DNA of 64,000 nucleotides from the NCBI RefSeq assembly GCF_000741205.1, contig NZ_JGYW01000001.1, forward strand, positions 62,001 to 126,000. The letters are read 5' to 3'. Below the pieces are notes generated by a model. The model saw only the letters and a list, made by a program, of their open reading frames with translations, made no database searches and had not been told where the DNA came from. The position numbers and the translations under genes are program-made. The first letter of the stretch is position 1, and every line of letters starts with the position of its first letter. Positions 1 to 8,997 of this stretch are shown piece by piece. This DNA is from Bifidobacterium gallicum DSM 20093 = LMG 11596 (lineage in GTDB: Bacteria; Actinomycetota; Actinomycetes; Actinomycetales; Bifidobacteriaceae).

Positions 1-238
1 TGAGCTCCTTATGGTTCAACGCCGTAATATCGCGCCCTGCTACCAGCACCTTGCCCGAAGAAGCCGTGTCCATACCGCCCAAAATGTTCAGAGCCGTAGT
101 CTTGCCCGCACCCGACTGGCCGAGCACGACGGTCAGACGACCCTCATCGGCAGTAAAACTGGCACCGTCAAGCGCCTTAATCACGCCCTCGCCGGCCGCG
201 TACTCTTTGACCACGTTCTTGAACTCAATGAACGCCAT
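1..238 (-). CDS. ABC transporter ATP-binding protein (MacB/LolD-like), N-terminal part
   Basis: This is the first 79 codons of an ABC ATPase; the gene runs off the left edge. The reverse strand starts at ATG 238 behind a GGGGAGGA ribosome site and reads MAFIEFKNVVKEY. The Walker A loop is GQSGAGKTT at about residues 38-46, followed by LNILGGMDTASSGKVLVAG. The spacing and the NILGG-D pattern are typical of the small ATPases that pair with FtsX/MacB-type permeases. The permease and the signature motif lie outside the window, so the substrate cannot be inferred. Repeat array 1 lies upstream in its leader. Confidence 0.85.
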   Translation of the reverse strand, partial: MAFIEFKNVVKEYAAGEGVIKALDGASFTADEGRLTVVLGQSGAGKTTALNILGGMDTASSGKVLVAGRDITALNHKEL

Positions 239-415
239 GCCAATCCTCCCCGCACCCTCTGAGCCGACACCCCATCGCGCCGCCCGAACGTACTACCCAT
301 CCTAACGAACCAAACCCGGCAACACGAGCCCCCGTCCCGCGCGTCAAGCCGCCTCGCGCTCACCGACCCACACCGAGCTGCCGGCCGCGCCGCAACCAAA
401 CCTCACCCCCACCCC

Positions 416-777
416 AAACCGCATCTCTCCTGACCGGGCTGGTCAGCAAAACTGCAGTTCCAGGCCAAAAATCGCAACTCTCCTAGCCAAGCTGGTCAGG
501 AAAGACGCAAGTTCACCCCAATCCGCACTCCCACCGCACCCAACAGATCCCTGCAAACCCCACCACAAACCCAAACCGTAACTTTCCTGACCAGGCTGGT
601 AAGGAAAACAGCAGTTTCAGCCTCGAAACTGTAACTCTCCTGACCAAGCCGGTCAGCAAAACTGCAGTTCCAGGCCAAAAAACGCCACTCCCCTGACCAA
701 GCTGGTCAGGGGAGACGCAGTTTCAGGACCACAAGCGCCACTTCCCTGACCAGGCTGGTCAGGAAAGACGCAAGTTG
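416..777. repeat. Palindromic repeat array 1 (53-bp period)
   Basis: There are six clear units and one degenerate unit (around 536). TGACC-type core positions are 431, 484, 588, 641, 694 and 747, so steps are 53, 104 (two units), 53, 53 and 53. Each unit is an imperfect palindrome of about 46 bp. Its left arm resembles AAACYGTAACTC then YCCTGACCAG, and its right arm CTGGTCAG then SAAARMYGCAGTT. The array fills the gap between the ABC ATPase (minus) and the permease (plus) and is directly followed by a GA-rich tract. Bases 239-415 hold no gene I can support. Confidence 0.92.
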
Positions 778-780
778 GGA

Positions 781-1061
781 TCAAGAGACGGGAAAGAAAG
801 AAGAATAGAGGAAGGGGAAAGAGTGGGAGGGAAAGGAAGAAGAGGAAAGAGCGAGTGGTGAGAGAAGAAGAGGGCGAGAAGGAAAGAGAGGAAGGACAGG
901 GAAGGAAGGGGAATAGGAAGAGAGAGAAAGAGAGCAAGAGAAGAAGAGAGAGAAGAGAGCAAGAAAAGAAGAGAGAGAAAGAGAGGGAAGAGAGCGAAGA
1001 GAGCGAAGAGAGGGAAGAGAGCGAAGAGAGAGGAAAGAAAGAAGGAACGGGGGCACAAGAG
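781..1061 (+). repeat. Polypurine (GA-rich) low-complexity tract A
   Basis: About 280 bases are almost entirely A and G on the plus strand, built from irregular GAGA, GAAGA and GGAA runs. It begins at the end of repeat array 1 and ends about 105 bases before the permease start. Open frames through it on either strand give only E/K/R or S/L/F low-complexity protein and are not believable genes. Confidence 0.9.
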
Positions 1062-1166
1062 GGTCATCCGGCTCCAGAACAGGGGCCCTCACGTCGCGTC
1101 AGTGGCTTTAGAATTGGCGGTGCGCCGGAACTTTGCATCCCCGAGCACGGCGCGGGAAGAGTCACG

Positions 1167-2714
1167 ATGACCCAGAAGAACACGAAGCAGGAGATGACTG
1201 GAGATGCAGTCGTCGACAATCCTGCAAACATTGCGCCCGCTGTGGGCGCGGGCCGCATGCAGCCCCCCTCCGAGACGCCCGGACTCAAGAAACAGCTCAA
1301 AAACCGCCACATCCAGCTCATCGCTTTGGGTGGAGCGATCGGCACGGGCTTGTTTTACGGGTCGAGCGAATCGATCAGTCTGGCGGGTCCGTCCATCATG
1401 CTCGCCTACATCATCGGCGGTCTGGCCATTTTCATGATTGTGCGCGCGCTCGGCGAGATGAGCGTCGAAGATCCGCAGGCCGGCGCGTTCAGCTATTACG
1501 CCAGCCGGTACTGGTCGAAGCGCGCGGGTTTCGTCAGCGGTTGGAATTACTGGTTCAACTACATTCTCGTGTCGATGGTCGAGCTTTCCGTCGTCGGTTC
1601 GTTCGTCAACTATTGGTTCCCCGGCATCCCCACTTGGGTGTCGGCCGTGTTCTTCCTGATCGTGATCACGGCGCTTAATTTGCTCGGCGTCAGCGAGTTC
1701 GGCGAGGCCGAGTTTTGGTTTGCGCTGATCAAGATTATCGCTGTGATCGCCATGATCGTGGGCGGTATCGTCATCATTGTGTGCGCTCTGCCCACTGATT
1801 TGGGGGTACGCGCCAGTTTCGCCAACTGGTTTTCCATTGATGGTGGATTTCTGCCTCACGGACTTATGCAACAGACCTCCGATGGTCATTGGACCGGGCT
1901 GCTGATGGCTCTTGTCGTGGTGATGTTCTCATTCGGCGGCACCGAATTGATTGGCATTACGGCTGGCGAGACGGCCGAGCCGCGCCGCACAATCCCCAAG
2001 GCCACGAATGGCATCATTTGGCGCATTCTCGTGTTCTATGTGGCGGCGTTGGGCGTGATTATGGCTGTGGTGCCATGGAACCGCATTGATGGCACGATGA
2101 GTCCGTTTGTGCAAATCTTCGATTCGGTCGGCGTGCGCATTGCGGCAGGATTGCTGAACTTCGTATGTTTGACGGCTGTCATGAGCGTTTACAATTCGGG
2201 GCTGTATGCCAATTCGCGCATGCTCTACGCATTGGCGCATCAAGGCAATGCACCACGCTATTTGGGCCGTGTCAACCGCCGTGGCGTGCCCGTGGCCGGC
2301 GTGCTGACCTCCGCGGTGATCACAGCGTTCGCCGTGGTCGTGGTGTTTGTATGGCCTGAGTTCGCATTCAACTATCTGATGTCAATCGCCACGATTGCCG
2401 CGTTCATCAATTGGACGATGGTGCTGATTACCGAATGGAAGTTCCGCCGCACGGTCGAGGCCGGCAACGGTCCAGGAGCGCTCAAAGGGCTCACCGGTAG
2501 GGACGCCGTGCAAGCATTGGCGTTCAAACTGCCTGGCGGCCATGTGTCCTCAGTCGTCGTGATTGCGTTCATGGCGCTCGTGGCCGTGCTGATGGGATTC
2601 TCGGCAAGCTACCGCGTGGCGTTGATTGCCGGCGTGATTTGGCTGGCCGTGCTGCTAACGGTCTATGAATGCATGGCGCGCGCCGAGCGCCGCTCTGAAG
2701 CGCAACAGCATTGA
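1167..2714 (+). CDS. Amino-acid permease (APC superfamily)
   Basis: This is a 515-residue, 12-TM cytoplasmic-membrane transporter of the amino acid-polyamine-organocation superfamily (AAT-type). It probably imports an amino acid by proton symport. After a hydrophilic N-tail of about 50 residues comes LKNRHIQLIALGGAIGTGLF, the TM1 signature of AroP/LysP/CycA-like permeases. EMSVEDPQAGAFSYYA and FSFGGTELIGITAGE-AEPRRTIPKA are also family motifs. The frame stays open back to 855, but that part is translated GA-rich repeat. ATG 1167 follows GGGAAGAG at a sensible distance and is the likely start. Substrate specificity cannot be read from sequence. Confidence 0.9.
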   Translation: MTQKNTKQEMTGDAVVDNPANIAPAVGAGRMQPPSETPGLKKQLKNRHIQLIALGGAIGTGLFYGSSESISLAGPSIMLAYIIGGLAIFMIVRALGEMSVEDPQAGAFSYYASRYWSKRAGFVSGWNYWFNYILVSMVELSVVGSFVNYWFPGIPTWVSAVFFLIVITALNLLGVSEFGEAEFWFALIKIIAVIAMIVGGIVIIVCALPTDLGVRASFANWFSIDGGFLPHGLMQQTSDGHWTGLLMALVVVMFSFGGTELIGITAGETAEPRRTIPKATNGIIWRILVFYVAALGVIMAVVPWNRIDGTMSPFVQIFDSVGVRIAAGLLNFVCLTAVMSVYNSGLYANSRMLYALAHQGNAPRYLGRVNRRGVPVAGVLTSAVITAFAVVVVFVWPEFAFNYLMSIATIAAFINWTMVLITEWKFRRTVEAGNGPGALKGLTGRDAVQALAFKLPGGHVSSVVVIAFMALVAVLMGFSASYRVALIAGVIWLAVLLTVYECMARAERRSEAQQH

Positions 2715-2739
2715 CACCCAAAACAACATCGCAAAGCAA

Positions 2740-2775
2740 CAGAGGGGTCCATCGTTGTAACGATGGACCCCTCTG
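2740..2775. terminator. Strong hairpin after permease
   Basis: A 17-bp perfect stem (CAGAGGGGTCCATCGTT with its complement, 2-base loop) lies 25 bp after the permease stop and 60 bp before the stop of the convergent GDPD gene. No clear T-run follows on either strand, so it is probably a shared bidirectional terminator or RNA end. Confidence 0.7.
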
Positions 2776-2834
2776 CGGTGAGTAGTGGGCAATGCGTTTC
2801 TTCACATTGTTGGTGACTACTGTTTTGGCTGGGA

Positions 2835-3803
2835 TTACTGCGCCTGCTGTTGGCGATCTGCGGCGGCTTGTTTGGCTTTTTGGGATTGTTTGGTGTTGAA
2901 GTTGCGCACCGTGCGCGCCACCGTTGACGAATCGGTGATCACGCCATCCACACCATCGGCCAGATTGCGTTCAATCACCGATGACCGTTCCAACGTCCAC
3001 GTCCACACTTCCTTGCCTTTATCATGAATCTGGGCGATTGTGGCGGGCTTGGCCATGTGCTTGGCGATGGCCATCGAATCCAAATAATCATCGTTGATAT
3101 GCGCCGTCAATGTGGATTGGCGTCCTACGAGCAGCTGCTTGTATAGGTTGGGCAAAATGCCGTCAAGACGGCTCAGAATGCCCGGATAGAACGACTGCAC
3201 TTCCACACGGTTGACCAGCTGCGGGTACCGCGCCAACAGGTTGCGGAACGCAATCGCGCTGGCATCGGATTCTTTGAATTCAATCAGGTAATACAGTTTG
3301 GTGCCATATCGGTCGAACAATTCACTCAAGCGATGCAACCGCTCACCGTTCCTCATGCGTACGGAGTCCAATTCCTTGCTCGTCATCTCATCCACACGGC
3401 GGTCAATGCCTGCCACGGCATTCAATGTGGCGTCATGGTTGATGTAGTAGACGCCATCCTTGCTCGTACGAATATCCAATTCCACTTGCGGGCAATTATT
3501 CTTGATCGCCGCGTCAAACGCTTGGAAGGAGTTCGGTACCACGGATTTGTCGGCCACAAAGCCACGATGGGCGAACATTGGTTTGCGATTCATCTTGTCA
3601 AGGGCCACGTTAAGTTGCTTCGAGACCGCATCGGTAACGGCATGCACACTCTGGCGCTTGAGACGTTCTCGCTCCATGAATGCGGTGTCGATCTGACTGG
3701 CTTGATTGACTGGTTGGCTCCCTGGTACGGCAAAAGCTATGGGCACAGCCATCGATAGTGTGAGCGCTGCGCCGATGAGAGCCGTTGCCGGACGATGAAT
3801 CAT
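2835..3803 (-). CDS. Secreted glycerophosphodiester phosphodiesterase family protein
   Basis: This 322-residue protein has a Sec signal peptide (MIHRPATALIGAALTLSMAV, ending near AFAVPGS). The GDPD TIM-barrel fold follows. FAHRGFVADKSVVPNSFQAF carries the catalytic HRG and the downstream N-S. VELDIRTSKDGVYYINHD carries the metal-binding E-x-D and the H-D pair. Family members hydrolyse glycerophosphodiesters to glycerol-3-phosphate and an alcohol. Export implies action outside the membrane, perhaps on lipid head groups or teichoic-like polymers (inference). The C-terminus is a K/A/Q-rich tail. ATG 3803 is preceded by AGGAAAGGAAAC. Confidence 0.85.
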   Translation of the reverse strand: MIHRPATALIGAALTLSMAVPIAFAVPGSQPVNQASQIDTAFMERERLKRQSVHAVTDAVSKQLNVALDKMNRKPMFAHRGFVADKSVVPNSFQAFDAAIKNNCPQVELDIRTSKDGVYYINHDATLNAVAGIDRRVDEMTSKELDSVRMRNGERLHRLSELFDRYGTKLYYLIEFKESDASAIAFRNLLARYPQLVNRVEVQSFYPGILSRLDGILPNLYKQLLVGRQSTLTAHINDDYLDSMAIAKHMAKPATIAQIHDKGKEVWTWTLERSSVIERNLADGVDGVITDSSTVARTVRNFNTKQSQKAKQAAADRQQQAQ

Positions 3804-4200
3804 GAGAGTGTTTCCTTTCCTCTTCTACCATCCGGTCCCTAACTGGACGTTAGCTGCATGGCGACTGCAGTGTTGCTGGTGGCGCAACCCTTGCAATCAT
3901 TGGCATCTTGAGGAAATAGCCAACCCTCATACCCTCGTTGTTGACGGCTCGATTATGCGATACGCGATGCTGGCATATGCCATCCGGGCGATTCGTCCAA
4001 AAACTTCGCATCGTGCACTGCACAATCGCGGCGTCCCTATGTTTGAAAGAAGAGGGAAAGCCGTATCAACCCTACAAATTCTTAAACTGGTGGTGTGGAT
4101 CTTGGCGTTATCGCGGCAGTAGCGAACTGTTCATCGGGTTGCACGGGCCATGGGCGTAGAATGCATGACGAGCCATGCACACTCAAAGGAGCCGAAGCCA
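3804..4200. other. Intergenic region between divergent genes
   Basis: About 400 bp between the GDPD gene (minus) and the SIAE-like gene (plus). It must carry both promoters, but I could not identify convincing -35/-10 pairs. No repeat, RNA or credible ORF is seen. An AAAGGA ribosome site at 4185-4190 defines the downstream start. Confidence 0.5.
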
Positions 4201-5052
4201 ATGACTGCCAGTGACCAATCCATGCCAGCAGCACCCACGACCAACGGCGCACCACAGGTACGCTTATGCGCCCCATTCGGCGATCACATGGTATTGCAGC
4301 GTGGCCGTGAAACCATGCTGTGCGGCTTCGTCAATGGCGCGGTTACGGCTGAAACACTCGTGCATGCTGAAGTGCGCAATGCGCAAGGGCGCATTATTGC
4401 CAGGCGCTCCACGCCGCTTTCAACACCCCAAGGGGTATCCGCGACTGCACCCGAACAGGGCGAACAACATGCATGGTTCATCACAATGCCGCCTATCACG
4501 CGCGACGACCCGTGCACAGTGCAAGTGTGGTGCGATGGCGGCAATGAAACATCTGAGACAATCACGATTGAAGACGTGGTGTTTGGCGAAGTGTGGCTCG
4601 TGATCACCGATGGGCTGGAAGGCAGCAGTGACGCGGCGCCACAGGGGGTGCGCGTGCCACAGCCCGCATCATCGGAAATAACACAGACAAGCTGGAGTCA
4701 GCCGGCTACGCTGCCGGACGTGGTCGCCGAGTTTGTGGTGGCGCTGCACGAACGCACGGACGTGCCCGTCGGCCTGCTGCCGGCGAGCCGTGAGCAGGCG
4801 CTGCAAATGGCGCCATACAGCGTAGCCGGAGTGCTGGTTGCGCAAACCGACGACGATGAAATCGCTGCATGGCGCCAATGGTGGGATGATGCGGCGATGC
4901 CGGTGCTCACAGCCGGAGCTGGCACCACGGGCGCCCAACTTGTGGAGCAGGCGATGGCCGAGCCGTTTGTCGAACCCAATCTGCCGATGGATGACGCATG
5001 GTATGAGCGCCGCATCCCGGTGAGCGAGCCGGACGCCGAGGATCTGGTCTGA
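4201..5052 (+). CDS. SIAE/DUF303-like protein lacking the catalytic motif
   Basis: This is a 283-residue cytoplasmic protein without a signal peptide. VRLCAPFGDHMVLQRGRETM matches the opening of sialate O-acetylesterase/DUF303 proteins (usually F-x-D-x-MVLQR). FGEVWLVITDGLEG aligns with the position where active members have GEVWLCSGQSNM. VAEFVVALHERTDVPVGLLPASREQ aligns with the following ARELH-x-x-x-DVPVGLI segment. The Ser nucleophile block GQSN is therefore absent. The protein is also about half the usual family length, so the C-terminal catalytic His region is missing. It is probably a non-catalytic relative or a decaying gene that is still open. ATG 4201 is set by AAAGGA ten bases upstream. 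Confidence 0.65.
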   Translation: MTASDQSMPAAPTTNGAPQVRLCAPFGDHMVLQRGRETMLCGFVNGAVTAETLVHAEVRNAQGRIIARRSTPLSTPQGVSATAPEQGEQHAWFITMPPITRDDPCTVQVWCDGGNETSETITIEDVVFGEVWLVITDGLEGSSDAAPQGVRVPQPASSEITQTSWSQPATLPDVVAEFVVALHERTDVPVGLLPASREQALQMAPYSVAGVLVAQTDDDEIAAWRQWWDDAAMPVLTAGAGTTGAQLVEQAMAEPFVEPNLPMDDAWYERRIPVSEPDAEDLV

Positions 5053-5117
5053 ACATGGCCGCCGCTGCAATTTGAGCGCGGCCCAGCCCAGCCCAGTGCG
5101 GATTCGTGTAACCCGAC

Positions 5118-6662
5118 TCAGCGCACGCTGCGGATGCGTGTGACGATCCACGACGCGACGAGCACGAGCACAATCGCCACAATGAAAATCCAAGCGAACG
5201 CAACGGGTGGCACGTGACTCACGCCGAGCGCATGCTTGGCGATCAGCACAATGAGTGCCGCGAGCAGCGAGCCGAGCACGGTGGATAGCGTGTTCGACAT
5301 GTTCAGAATGCCCAAATCGCGCCCGGCCGTCTTGGCGTCGGGCAACACGGCCACGTTGAGCGCCTGGTCGATTGCGCAGTACGCGCCGTAGCCGAGGCCT
5401 GCGAACGCGGCGAACAGCAGCATGCCGACCACCGAACGGAACACGAGCGGCATCAGCGCGCCGAACGCAAACAAGCAACCGGCCAATGCCACAGGCAGCT
5501 TGCGACGTTCAAGACGGTCGGTGATCGGGCCGGCGGCCAGCGACCCCACACCCGACGTAATGAGTGTAATAATGGCCATTACAGCGATAAGCCGTGCGGC
5601 GAGGCCGATTGCGTCGGGATGACCCGTGAAAATGTAGTCCTGCGCAATATAAAGCTGGAACGTGATAATCATCCAATAGCCCGTCATCATCAGCGTGCGG
5701 CCGAGTAGCGCGCGCATGAAATCGGGCGCATGACGCGGCGGACGGAACAGGTCGGCCAACGCTTTGGCATGGAACTGCTGGTGTACTTCGTTGCGGTTGT
5801 TGGGCTCGCGCGGCCAAATCAGCACGACGCCAACGGCCGTGAGCACAAACACACCCACGCCAATACCCCAGCCCAAGCGCACACCGCTCCGGCCGTGCGC
5901 GATCAACGCGGCGCCCACAATCGAACCAAGCGTCTGCCCTACTGCGATGCCGGCCCCATAGGCACCGGAAATCGATCCGCGCACTTTGTCGGGAATGCGG
6001 TCGGCCAAGGAGGCGACGAACGGCGCCAACATCATGTTGTAACCGAACTGCGCCACGCACCACCACGCAATCACGGCGGCGGGCGTATCGACGTTCTGCA
6101 GACAGCCCCACATCGCGATGCTCGTGAGCGCTCCACCGCCCACAATCCAAGGCGTTCGTCTGCCCACTGCAGTGCGCGTGATATCAGACAGCGCACCAAA
6201 CAGCACATTGGACAGCAACGCAATGATCGCGCCCAAACCGTTCGTCAACCCGACCATTGCGACTTTGCTGCTGGGCGTCAAATACTCAAACATGTACGGC
6301 AGCACCACCGTAGACAACGCCACCCATGGCACGGCGCAAATCAGCGCGCATAGGAAGAATCCGATGCCAAACCGGATCAGTTGCGTGCGTGTGGGGCGCT
6401 GGCCGTTCGCGGCCGTCAACGGATCGCGCATATCAAGGAATGCGCTGGTTTCGTCGGGCACCGCCGTGTCCACGGCAGCCAACGAAGCCAAACCGCTCGT
6501 GACGACGGACGCGGCGCTGCCGGTGCTCATGCGCGCGATCTGCACGGTGGGACTATCGACGGTCGGCTGTGCCGCGCGGCGCTTGACCGTAGGCATGCCG
6601 AGACGGCCGATGGCGGCTTTGTCGCGCTCATTGAGCTCCTGGCTCGGGGTCGATGCGGTCAT
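5118..6662 (-). CDS. MFS transporter (sugar/GPH-SLC45 type)
   Basis: This is a 514-residue major facilitator with about 100 hydrophilic N-terminal residues and then 12 predicted TM segments. The first begins RFGIGFFLCALICAVPWVAL. The loop FGALSDITRTAVGRRTPWIV is the typical GALSD-T-GRRRP loop of SLC45/GPH-like sugar transporters, and the C-half repeat is AAGPITDRLERRKLP. The substrate is probably a carbohydrate (inference). ATG 6662 has no clear ribosome site and lies inside the 3' end of the 109-residue Pro/Ala-rich ORF read one frame away. It may be translated by coupling, or a frameshift may separate two parts of one gene. Confidence 0.85.
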   Translation of the reverse strand: MTASTPSQELNERDKAAIGRLGMPTVKRRAAQPTVDSPTVQIARMSTGSAASVVTSGLASLAAVDTAVPDETSAFLDMRDPLTAANGQRPTRTQLIRFGIGFFLCALICAVPWVALSTVVLPYMFEYLTPSSKVAMVGLTNGLGAIIALLSNVLFGALSDITRTAVGRRTPWIVGGGALTSIAMWGCLQNVDTPAAVIAWWCVAQFGYNMMLAPFVASLADRIPDKVRGSISGAYGAGIAVGQTLGSIVGAALIAHGRSGVRLGWGIGVGVFVLTAVGVVLIWPREPNNRNEVHQQFHAKALADLFRPPRHAPDFMRALLGRTLMMTGYWMIITFQLYIAQDYIFTGHPDAIGLAARLIAVMAIITLITSGVGSLAAGPITDRLERRKLPVALAGCLFAFGALMPLVFRSVVGMLLFAAFAGLGYGAYCAIDQALNVAVLPDAKTAGRDLGILNMSNTLSTVLGSLLAALIVLIAKHALGVSHVPPVAFAWIFIVAIVLVLVASWIVTRIRSVR

Positions 6663-6957
6663 CAATGCCAGGGCGCGTGTAGGCCGCTAGGCCCGGCTGG
6701 AAACTCGTGCGCGGCTCAGGTTCCGGCGCTGAAGCTGGTTGCGGGGCCTGTTGCGGGGCCGGTTGCGGGGCCGGTTCAGCGGCCGCGGCTGGCTCAGCAG
6801 CCGTGGTTGGCTCGGCGGCCGTGGTTGACTCGGCGGCCGTGGCTGATTGGACGGCGGATTGCGGCGGATCGGTTCGCGTGGAATCCGGCTCGGGCAAGTT
6901 CTGTTCCGCAGACTCTGATTGCGGCGAAGATGAAGATGCTTGAGTGTGTTCTGCCAT
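6628..6957 (-). CDS. Pro/Ala/Glu-rich ORF overlapping the MFS transporter start
   Basis: This is a 109-residue ORF starting MAEHTQASSSSPQSESAEQN, then AAEPTT/AAEPAA and PQPAPQ repeats, ending in PGIDDRIDPEPGAQ. It overlaps the MFS reading frame by 35 bases. It has no fold signature and looks like the disordered cytoplasmic N-terminal extension many bifidobacterial transporters carry. It is either a separate coupled leader protein or the natural N-terminus of the transporter broken by a frameshift around 6628-6690. Ribosome-site support at 6957 is weak (AAGAAACT). Confidence 0.45.
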   Translation of the reverse strand: MAEHTQASSSSPQSESAEQNLPEPDSTRTDPPQSAVQSATAAESTTAAEPTTAAEPAAAAEPAPQPAPQQAPQPASAPEPEPRTSFQPGLAAYTRPGIDDRIDPEPGAQ

Positions 6958-7127
6958 AGTTTCTTATTATCGCAAGCGCAGGATGGTGCCGCCCGGCGCG
7001 TGCGGCACCGCCGTTGCAGCCCGCGCGGCACAACGGCAATGCTGCCGACAAACGCTCGGCAACGCTCGTCACCCAACGACTGACAACGCTCGCCGCTCCA
7101 CCCAGTCTCCTACCCCCATACCAACAC

Positions 7128-7175
7128 AAAAAGCCCCGTGCCCCACTGGTTACCTAGGTAACCAGTGGGCACGGA
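7128..7175 (-). terminator. Rho-independent terminator of ilvC
   Basis: A long inverted repeat centred on TTACCTAGGTAA (arms CCGTGCCCCACTGGTTACC and its complement, one bulged base) is followed on the minus strand by GGGGCTTTTTGTG. It lies about 100 bp after the ilvC stop. The spacer 7180-7272 contains direct repeats of AGTACTACCA and short CAGCTC/GAGCTG inverted repeats. Confidence 0.8.
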
Positions 7176-7276
7176 CCTGTAGCAAGTACTACCAAGTACT
7201 ACCAAATACTCTATCGAGCTCGACAGCTCAGCAGCTCAGCTGCTCAGCAGTGCTCAAGCTGTCAAGCTCAGCAGAC

Positions 7277-8332
7277 TCACTCCTGAACCTGGGCGCGAGC
7301 GATCTTGCCCGTGAACGAGTTGGCCTCGTCAGCGTCCTTGGCGGCCTCGTTGTTCCAAGAGAACATGGCGCGCAGCTTCGGGCCCACCTCTTCGATGCGC
7401 ACGTTCGAGTACTCTTCCTGCAGCTGCTTGAACTTCGGAGCGCCGGCAGCCTGGTCGTCCATGAATTCCTGGGCGAAGGAGCCGTCCTGGATGCGCTGCA
7501 GGTGGTACTGCATGCGCTCGCGAGTGTGCTCGTCGATGACGGTGTTGACGTAATCGCCGTACTGAGCGGTGTCGGAGCAGGACCAACGATCCTTGTTCAG
7601 GCCGCCTTCGTTCATCAGGTCAACGATCATCTTGAGCTCGTGGCACACCTCGAAGTAGGCGATTTCCGGCTGGTAACCAGCGTCGGTCAGCACCTCGAAG
7701 CCCATCTCGACAAGCTTGTTCACGCCGCCGAGCAGCACGTTCTGCTCACCGAACAGATCGGTTTCGGTCTCTTCCTTGAACGTCGTCTTGATGGCGCCTG
7801 CACGCAGGGCACCCATGCCCTTGGCATAAGCCAGGGCCAGATCCCAGCCGTCACCGCGAGGATCCTGCTCAACGGCCGTCACGACCGGCACGCCACGGCC
7901 AGCGGCGTACTCACGACGCACGATGTGGCCCGGGCCCTTCGGGGCAACCATGAAGACCGGGTGGTCCTCAGTCGGCTTGATGTAGCCGTAGTGAATGTTG
8001 AAGCCGTGTGCGAAAGCCAGAGCGGCGCCCGGCTTGATGTTCGGCTCAATGTCGTTCTCCCAGATCGCCTTCTGATGCTGATCAGGAGCCAGAATCATGA
8101 TGACATCAGCTTCCTTGGCGGCATCGGCAACGCTCTTGACTTCAAGGCCCTGCTCCTTGGCGAATTCAACGGACTTCGAGTTCGGACGCAGGCCGACAAC
8201 AACGTCGACGCCCGAATCACGCAGGTTCAGCGCGTGGGCGTGGCCCTGCGAGCCGTAACCGATGATGGCGACCTTCTTGCCGTCGAGGACCGAGAGGTCA
8301 CCGTCGTTTTCGTACCAGATCTGTGCTGCCAT
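7277..8332 (-). CDS. ilvC: Ketol-acid reductoisomerase
   Basis: This 351-residue class I enzyme makes the second step of valine, leucine and isoleucine synthesis: isomerisation and NADPH reduction of acetolactate or acetohydroxybutyrate, Mg-dependent, in the cytosol. [20 protein letters not shown] is the N-terminal Rossmann nucleotide loop. [15 protein letters not shown] contains the conserved K-P-GPGH region. The C-terminal knotted domain has [11 protein letters not shown] and [12 protein letters not shown] 8341 is in frame, but ATG 8332 sits eight bases after AAGGAG and is preferred. The long leader upstream suggests regulation. Confidence 0.96.
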   Translation of the reverse strand: MAAQIWYENDGDLSVLDGKKVAIIGYGSQGHAHALNLRDSGVDVVVGLRPNSKSVEFAKEQGLEVKSVADAAKEADVIMILAPDQHQKAIWENDIEPNIKPGAALAFAHGFNIHYGYIKPTEDHPVFMVAPKGPGHIVRREYAAGRGVPVVTAVEQDPRGDGWDLALAYAKGMGALRAGAIKTTFKEETETDLFGEQNVLLGGVNKLVEMGFEVLTDAGYQPEIAYFEVCHELKMIVDLMNEGGLNKDRWSCSDTAQYGDYVNTVIDEHTRERMQYHLQRIQDGSFAQEFMDDQAAGAPKFKQLQEEYSNVRIEEVGPKLRAMFSWNNEAAKDADEANSFTGKIARAQVQE

Positions 8333-8997
8333 GGATGGCACTCCTTCTTACTGTTTCAAAGTGTGGCGCGAAGCCACGGTCATGGTGTGTTTGCTTCAGT
8401 CGTGCCTGCAAACGCCCCCAATTTCGATTGCGGGCAACCCGTTTTGGCGGGATGTGCGTGCATCATCAGCGATTCTGTCGTTGAGACTGCGCCCCATGTT
8501 ACCCAAACGACGAGGGGTCATGGCCTCTCGTCCACCTTTCGGAAACCGGGCAGCAATCATTCACAACTCACGCACATTGCCAAGCCGTTCCAACCCGCTC
8601 AATCCATACGATACGTGTATTATTCCAGCGTTTTGCAAGATTCACGAGGCCCACACGGCTGCCTGCCCATTCCGGTCACATGCTGAGATGCCGATATGAG
8701 TCGGGGGGATGCTCAGCCTCAGCCTGCCCCCACATTCCTCGCATGTTCCCCGCGCTCGCCCTGGCGCTCCCCGCACTCTCACCTCTCGCCTCTCACCTCG
8801 CCCCCTTCTCTCACTGCCCAACTCTCCCCCGTTTCCGCCACAACCACCACCATCAATAAAACGTTCAAAAGGCACCAAAGAAGGCGCCCCGCACATCTGC
8901 ATGGAGGTTCAGATGCCGTACGGGACGCCTGTATATCTCAGGGGTTCGCTTCATTCTTGCGCACTGCCGGCTTTAGAAACCGGCCGGCCTGGCGTGA
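8333..8997. other. ilvC leader and CT-rich intergenic region
   Basis: This is about 660 bp without a gene. On the minus strand the ilvC leader holds a hairpin at about 8508-8533 (ACGAGAGG-CCATGA-CCCCTCGT) that could be an attenuator or terminator stem; I see no Ile/Leu/Val-rich leader peptide. Bases 8712-8840 are strongly pyrimidine-rich on the plus strand (purine-rich on minus). A short GCCGG/CCGGC stem near 8966-8985 lies just after the livK stop. Confidence 0.5.

Noticed and set aside
855-1166. Extended N-terminus of the amino-acid permease
   Set aside because: This part of the frame translates the GA-rich tract into E/K/R low complexity; ATG 1167 has a ribosome site and fits family length.
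6944-8686. 580-residue plus-strand ORF opposite ilvC
   Set aside because: Complementary to ilvC, which has all family motifs; the plus frame shows no recognisable domain.
8333-8700. Leader-peptide attenuator for ilvC
   Set aside because: A hairpin is present, but I found no short ORF rich in Ile, Leu or Val codons, so classical attenuation cannot be claimed.
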